A stretch of 7,578 nt of DNA from an archaeon (GTDB lineage: Archaea; Micrarchaeota; Micrarchaeia; Norongarragalinales; SBBD01), in the NCBI GenBank assembly GCA_005239845.1, contig SBBD01000188.1:1-7578 (forward strand), in the 5' to 3' direction. The notes under the pieces are model-generated. The model ran no database searches. It was not told where the DNA came from and saw only the letters and a program-made list of their open reading frames with translations. This document shows positions 4,788-7,578 of this stretch, one piece after another (the stretch's first letter is position 1; every line of letters starts with the position of its first letter). Both the position numbers and the translations under genes were made by a program.

Positions 4788-4796
4788 GTTTATAAG
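4788..4796. promoter_or_regulatory. TATA box of the ACT-like gene, nearly symmetric
   Basis: CTTATAAAC on the minus strand. Transcription would start near 4766, giving a leader of about 57 bases to the TTG at 4709. On the plus strand the same bases read GTTTATAAG and could drive a transcript starting near 4818 into the non-coding region to the right. Confidence 0.5.
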
Positions 4797-5041
4797 GTTA
4801 GGCATTTGACGAAAAACAGGATCGGGGCAAGCTCAGACAGGGCTCCCTGGAAAAACACGGTTTGTGGCAGGCAAAGTGGGTCCGCTTGCGAAAACGCCAC
4901 CCAGGATGGCTGGCTTGCATAGACGCCTTTCATTTGGAGACAAGATTAAAAAAAACTCAAATGAATACGGAGGAAAGGCGCGGAAAGGATTAGCATGCAG
5001 AAAAGCGTAATGGAAGCGGAATGAACTTCGAATGGGCGGTT
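4797..5041. other. Non-coding region with inverted repeats and a possible structured RNA
   Basis: No convincing protein gene is seen here. Between 4820 and 4930 there are short hairpins: CAGGG/CCCTG (4838-4842 with 4845-4849), and TGGGT/ACCCA (4877-4881 with 4899-4903) enclosing GCG-AAAA-CGC (4888-4897). With the plus-strand TATA-like sequence at 4788-4796 this could be a small RNA of about 100 nt, but no known RNA family was recognised. The part from 4966 to 5041 is the 3' flank of the RAM-domain gene and shows no clear structure. Confidence 0.35.
4929..4965 (-). terminator. Inverted repeat with T8 run, likely terminator
   Basis: TTCATTTG (4929-4936) and CAAATGAA (4958-4965) form a perfect 8-bp inverted repeat. 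Inside it, A4948-A4955 reads as eight T residues on the minus strand. It lies about 90 bases after the stop codon of the RAM-domain gene at 5042 and would end that operon's transcript. Confidence 0.45.
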
Positions 5042-5275
5042 TTAGAGGAGGGGATCGCCCGGGAGGAGGTTGTGCTTGAGCTCGCGGCAGTAGCGCAGGG
5101 TCTCGATGCGGCGGATGAGGTCCGGGAAATGGCGGTGGAGATCCTCCACAAGTTCCTCGAAACTGGCTTCATCGGGGAGGTAAACGTCAATCTCGAAATC
5201 GTCGCCGCCGACCAGCTCGAGAATCAGGGGCATCGTGGCGAAACGCTTGAAAAAACCGGAATAGCCGTTCCGCAT
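5042..5275 (-). CDS. Truncated Lrp/AsnC-type RAM (effector) domain
   Basis: A 77-residue frame whose body matches the second half of an Lrp/AsnC C-terminal domain: LILELVGGDDFEIDVYLPD (17-35), a helix with FEELVEDLHRHFPDLIRRI (39-57), then ETLRYCRELKHNLLP (58-72). This domain normally makes dimers or octamers and binds amino acids. The first strand and helix of the domain are missing. The ATG at 5275 has no clear Shine-Dalgarno site. The frame is the same as that of the upstream winged-helix gene: only TAG (5291-5293) and five codons (Arg-Ser-Gly-Pro-Arg) separate them. It may therefore be a readthrough extension, a fragment left by a nonsense change, or a small separate gene in the same operon. 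The RAM resemblance is good; the status as a functional gene is uncertain. Confidence 0.6.
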   Translation of the reverse strand: MRNGYSGFFKRFATMPLILELVGGDDFEIDVYLPDEASFEELVEDLHRHFPDLIRRIETLRYCRELKHNLLPGDPLL

Positions 5276-5290
5276 CCGGGGGCCGGACCG

Positions 5291-6463
5291 CTACGCGGTT
5301 TCCAACAGCAAACGCCGCAGCTTCTCCGGCAGGGAGTTTGTTTTCTGGTAGTGCTCCATCAGTGTTCTTCCCTCATGCGTCAAGCGGGCTTTGATGCGTT
5401 CGACCGGAATCGTTCCCCCGCGTTTGGAAGACGACGTCGTCGCGGAACGCGTCTTCTCGAGCGCTACCAGCCCCATCTTTTCGAGGGACTTCAAACCATC
5501 CAGCACGTTGGAGATGCTGGCAGATACGCTGCCATGGGAATACAATTCCTTTGCGAACGCATCCTCCTCGTACAGTCGCTGCAGGAGCATCATGGAAAGG
5601 TTGGGATAGTTCACCGCGGGATTCAGGTGCGCCGCGTGCGACCATACCGCCAACAAGCCTCCCTTATCCGGTTTCTGATACGGCATTTTTCGCACGATGC
5701 CAGCCGCATCCAAGAGCTGAAAGGCGGCATTGAGGGCATTCTGGCGCTTTTCGTCCCATGGAAGGCCCAATCGTTCCGCCACCTGCCGCCCATTCCACGC
5801 CCCAGGTTCTTCGAACAACAGTGTTTCAACGGCCTCCGGAAGCGCCTGGCCGTCCGGCAAGCGAACCGAAGAAAGCAGGTGGGGAACGGAACCATCCCAC
5901 GTCACTCCGCCAGGCTTCCTCAGCCGCAGGCGGTTCATCAAATAGTTTTCCCGCTGTACTTCCTCCGAACCCAAACCGTGGCGCAATGCGGTCATGGCGA
6001 GCAAATGGTACGCCGTCGGGTTCCTTCCGTGCAGCTGCCTCCGCAGCCATGCGGCGCGCTCTAACAAACGGGCATGCGCCTCCTTTTCCTCGATGATCTG
6101 CCAGTAATGCTTGAATTTCTTCGGCCCTTCCCGCTCGCGATGAAGCTCCGCAATTTCTCTCCGCAGCTTCCGCAGCACGGGAGCCTCACCCATCGCGCTA
6201 CCTTCCCTAGACGGTAGTTGCACTCTCCGGCCTAAGCGTTTTCTCTTTCCGACGAACCGGGCCAGCCGCTCGTCCTTGGATAGGAGCCGGGACAAGAAGG
6301 CAGGTTTTTCCTCTAGTGGAGCCCCCCGCTCCCTCCATTTCCGCCATGCTCCGATTTCAGTTTCACTCAACAACCGCGCCCCCTGCACTCCTCGCTCGTC
6401 CGTTCGTAGCTCAGGGAGCCACTTGCTTCTAATCCGTCCAACGATCTTCCGCGAGGAAACCAT
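5291..6463 (-). CDS. Uncharacterised basic protein with two predicted winged-helix regions
   Basis: A 390-residue protein not recognised as a named family. Residues 1-90 are very basic and lack a clear fold. Residues 95-145 form charged helices that may be coiled-coil. Residues 150-205 contain helices and Trp/Pro-rich loops. Two regions look like winged helix-turn-helix domains: about 208-276 (ETLLFEEPG, GRQVAERLGLPW, LNAAFQLLDAAGIVRKM, LLAVW) and about 288-375 (LSMMLLQRLYEE, SISNVLDGLKSLEKMGLVAL, then ARLTHEGRTLMEHY). DNA binding is therefore likely. The ATG at 6463 follows a TATA box (6490-6495) by about 29 bases, so the transcript is probably leaderless. It ends in TAG, and the same frame continues into a RAM-like domain. 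A transcriptional regulator or a mobile-element DNA-binding protein are both possible. Confidence 0.65.
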   Translation of the reverse strand: MVSSRKIVGRIRSKWLPELRTDERGVQGARLLSETEIGAWRKWRERGAPLEEKPAFLSRLLSKDERLARFVGKRKRLGRRVQLPSREGSAMGEAPVLRKLRREIAELHREREGPKKFKHYWQIIEEKEAHARLLERAAWLRRQLHGRNPTAYHLLAMTALRHGLGSEEVQRENYLMNRLRLRKPGGVTWDGSVPHLLSSVRLPDGQALPEAVETLLFEEPGAWNGRQVAERLGLPWDEKRQNALNAAFQLLDAAGIVRKMPYQKPDKGGLLAVWSHAAHLNPAVNYPNLSMMLLQRLYEEDAFAKELYSHGSVSASISNVLDGLKSLEKMGLVALEKTRSATTSSSKRGGTIPVERIKARLTHEGRTLMEHYQKTNSLPEKLRRLLLETA

Positions 6464-6489
6464 ACAAGTACTTCAACGAAAATTACCGC

Positions 6490-6495
6490 TTATAA
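6490..6495. promoter_or_regulatory. TATA box of the winged-helix gene
   Basis: TTATAA on the minus strand, within AGTTATAAGC, centred about 29 bases before ATG 6463. The spacing supports a leaderless transcript and fixes the start. The element is a palindrome and could also work rightward, giving a longer leader for the membrane-protein gene at 6580. Confidence 0.55.
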
Positions 6496-6537
6496 CTCTT
6501 CGTGCCATCCCCTTAAGCCGTTCTCGGAACACAACCC

Positions 6538-6544
6538 TATTAAA
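6538..6544 (+). promoter_or_regulatory. TATA-like box of the four-helix membrane protein gene
   Basis: TATTAAA, centred 39 bases before ATG 6580. Transcription start near 6567 would give a leader of about 13 bases that just contains the Shine-Dalgarno site. Confidence 0.45.
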
Positions 6545-6567
6545 CCGCCTCCTGCTTCCATGCCAAC

Positions 6568-6575
6568 GGTGAGGT
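6568..6575 (+). promoter_or_regulatory. Shine-Dalgarno site of the membrane protein gene
   Basis: GGTGAGGT, ending four bases before ATG 6580. It is one of the two strongest such sites in the window and fixes the start codon. Confidence 0.65.
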
Positions 6576-6579
6576 CTTC

Positions 6580-6978
6580 ATGAACGCTCCGTTCTGGAAA
6601 GGCACGTTTGCCGCGTGGGTCATTGCGTCCGTCTTCGAGATGGTCGCGAACGGCTTTCTTCTCGCGGGAGAATGGCCGAAACTCATTTCGCAGGGCGTGT
6701 TGAGGAGCACGGAAGCGCAGACGATGGCGCTCTTGGGCCACGAACTCGTTTTGCTAGTAGCCGTGTACCTGATGTGCGAGTTCCTGGAAAAATTCAAGCG
6801 CGTGAACATCGTCAAGCCGTGGAAGTTCGGCTTCCAGTTCGGCATCCTGACGGGCATCGCCGCGTTCTCGACCTACTTGTTCTACAACATTCCCCTCGTC
6901 ATTCCGGTCGTGGCCATTCCCTTCCACGTGGCAGGCTTCATGGCGGCAGCATGGGCCTACCACAAGATCGACAAGTAG
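6580..6978 (+). CDS. Four-helix integral membrane protein, function unknown
   Basis: A 132-residue protein with four predicted membrane helices at about 8-29, 48-68, 84-102 and 105-127. The first helix contains AAWVIASVFEMVANGFLLAG with a buried Glu (E20) and Asn (N24). A short loop with two Lys and an Arg (EKFKRVNIVKPWK, 70-82) separates helices two and three and probably faces the cytoplasm. The layout resembles small DUF1761-like membrane proteins, but the match is by impression only. The start is well supported by a Shine-Dalgarno site. It is a single-gene unit, convergent with the AbiEii-type gene: only nine bases separate their stop codons. No function can be assigned. Confidence 0.75.
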   Translation: MNAPFWKGTFAAWVIASVFEMVANGFLLAGEWPKLISQGVLRSTEAQTMALLGHELVLLVAVYLMCEFLEKFKRVNIVKPWKFGFQFGILTGIAAFSTYLFYNIPLVIPVVAIPFHVAGFMAAAWAYHKIDK

Positions 6979-6987
6979 GGGGGAGGA

Positions 6988-7578
6988 TTAACGGAGAGAC
7001 TCGAGCTTGAGCACGAGGTCATTCTTGAATTCAAGCCAGTCCTTGGGGCGGTTGTTGAAGGGAATGAAGGGGTTTGTCAAGTTTCGCAGTTTCTTGGAGT
7101 CCGTCTTTTTGACGAGGGCCATCGTCCGCTCCAAAAATTCTTCGGGCGTTTCTTGCATTTTTTCAGACTCCAACATTTTTTCTATTGCAGGGAACAGGCG
7201 GCCGCATAAGGGCAATGCGTTGGAGACGTCGTAAAAGTCTTTTCCTTCCGAACGCGTGCGCAAGGCGTGCAGCTTTCTTGCCACTAAATCCTCAATGGCG
7301 TAGATGTAAAATCCCGTCACGAAGCGCTGGGTGTACTCGGAAACGGCGGGCTTTACGAGAAGGGGCTTTGCCGTGATAACGCGCTTGGCGGCCACGTCCA
7401 CGCGCACGTGGTCCTTTCCTCCCAAGGGACTGGCGTAAACGCAGTAGAACTGGACCGTGTCACCTACGCGGCGGAATTCCGTGATTTCGTACCCTTCCAG
7501 TTTTCCGGCGAGTTTTTGGCACTCCCGTTTCACTTCAGGAAGGCGTTTACCGTCCAAGTCGAAATCCAAGTCTTCCGA
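6988..7578 (-). CDS. AbiEii-type nucleotidyltransferase toxin (5' end outside window)
   Basis: The visible 196 codons match the AbiEii / type IV toxin nucleotidyltransferase family. The frame is already open at the right edge with SEDLDFDLDGKR; the Asp-x-Asp of this motif binds the metal ions. HVRVDVAAKRV follows and supplies the third acidic residue. The segment YAIEDLVARKLHALRTRSEGKDFYDVSNAL, given here only as key residues, carries the Lys, Arg and the Asp-x-x-Asp (DFYD) typical of the family, at about 7223-7306. The C-terminal half is helical and contains many charged residues. The first part of the catalytic domain (Gly-Ser motif) lies beyond the edge. In bacteria the partner antitoxin AbiEi is encoded just upstream, which here would be outside the window. 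Such enzymes transfer nucleotides to cell targets such as tRNA; the target here is unknown. Confidence 0.8.
   Translation of the reverse strand, partial: SEDLDFDLDGKRLPEVKRECQKLAGKLEGYEITEFRRVGDTVQFYCVYASPLGGKDHVRVDVAAKRVITAKPLLVKPAVSEYTQRFVTGFYIYAIEDLVARKLHALRTRSEGKDFYDVSNALPLCGRLFPAIEKMLESEKMQETPEEFLERTMALVKKTDSKKLRNLTNPFIPFNNRPKDWLEFKNDLVLKLESLR

Noticed and set aside
5291..5293. The amber codon as a pyrrolysine codon
   Set aside because: No PYLIS-like element or methylamine gene is seen, and TAG ends other genes here, such as the aldolase and the four-helix membrane protein.
5021..6064. Long plus-strand open frame opposite the winged-helix gene
   Set aside because: Its translation has no recognisable domain and unlikely composition, while the minus strand has a leaderless promoter, domain-like patterns and proper helices over the same bases.
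1..7578. CRISPR array or insertion sequence
   Set aside because: No regularly spaced repeats, no transposase motifs and no terminal inverted repeats with target duplications were seen.

Overview
The window reads as an archaeal chromosome segment. Supporting signs are TATA-like boxes about 22 to 30 bases upstream of starts, several apparently leaderless genes, Shine-Dalgarno sites of the GGTGAGG type, T-run terminators, and two tRNA genes without encoded CCA that carry introns with bulge-helix-bulge (BHB) folds. The small proteins, the pilin-like protein with an MRxFVFSLEAF N-terminus and the multi-intron tRNA would fit a DPANN-type lineage, but that placement is an inference and no marker gene here proves it.

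Layout. 1-564 (minus): a toxin-antitoxin pair, a DUF4258-like toxin followed by an antitoxin with a YgiT-type zinc finger and an AbrB-like domain; the antitoxin runs off the left edge. 633-1547 (minus): a stand-alone DUF2090 / IolC-C-terminal-type class I aldolase homologue. 1618-2022 (plus): a small predicted lipoprotein with an OB-fold-like signature, divergent from the aldolase across a shared AT-rich promoter region. 2124-2999 (minus): an M23-type metallopeptidase-fold protein with complete zinc ligands and no signal peptide. 3137-3274 and 3387-3514 (plus): tRNA-Pro(CGG) with one 64-nt anticodon-loop intron, and tRNA-Gly(UCC) with two introns in unusual places, the D-loop and the T-loop. 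3521-4709 (minus): a membrane-anchored pilin-like protein and, upstream of it, a helix-turn-helix-like plus ACT-like protein. 4710-5041: non-coding. 5042-6463 (minus): a large protein with two predicted winged helices, followed in the same frame, after one amber codon, by a truncated Lrp/AsnC-type RAM domain. 6580-6978 (plus): a four-helix membrane protein. 6988-7578 (minus): an AbiEii-type nucleotidyltransferase toxin cut by the right edge.

The genes do not form one pathway. The segment looks like short transcription units of mixed function with defence or stress modules at both ends. The most notable signal is the tRNA-Gly gene. Removing 33 nt from the D-loop and 23 nt from the T-loop restores a fully standard tRNA-Gly, and each predicted junction falls within a BHB-like fold. 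Second is the in-frame amber codon separating DNA-binding-type domains from a RAM domain, which suggests a recent split, readthrough or a decaying regulator. Third is the intracellular-looking M23 protein in what appears to be an archaeon.
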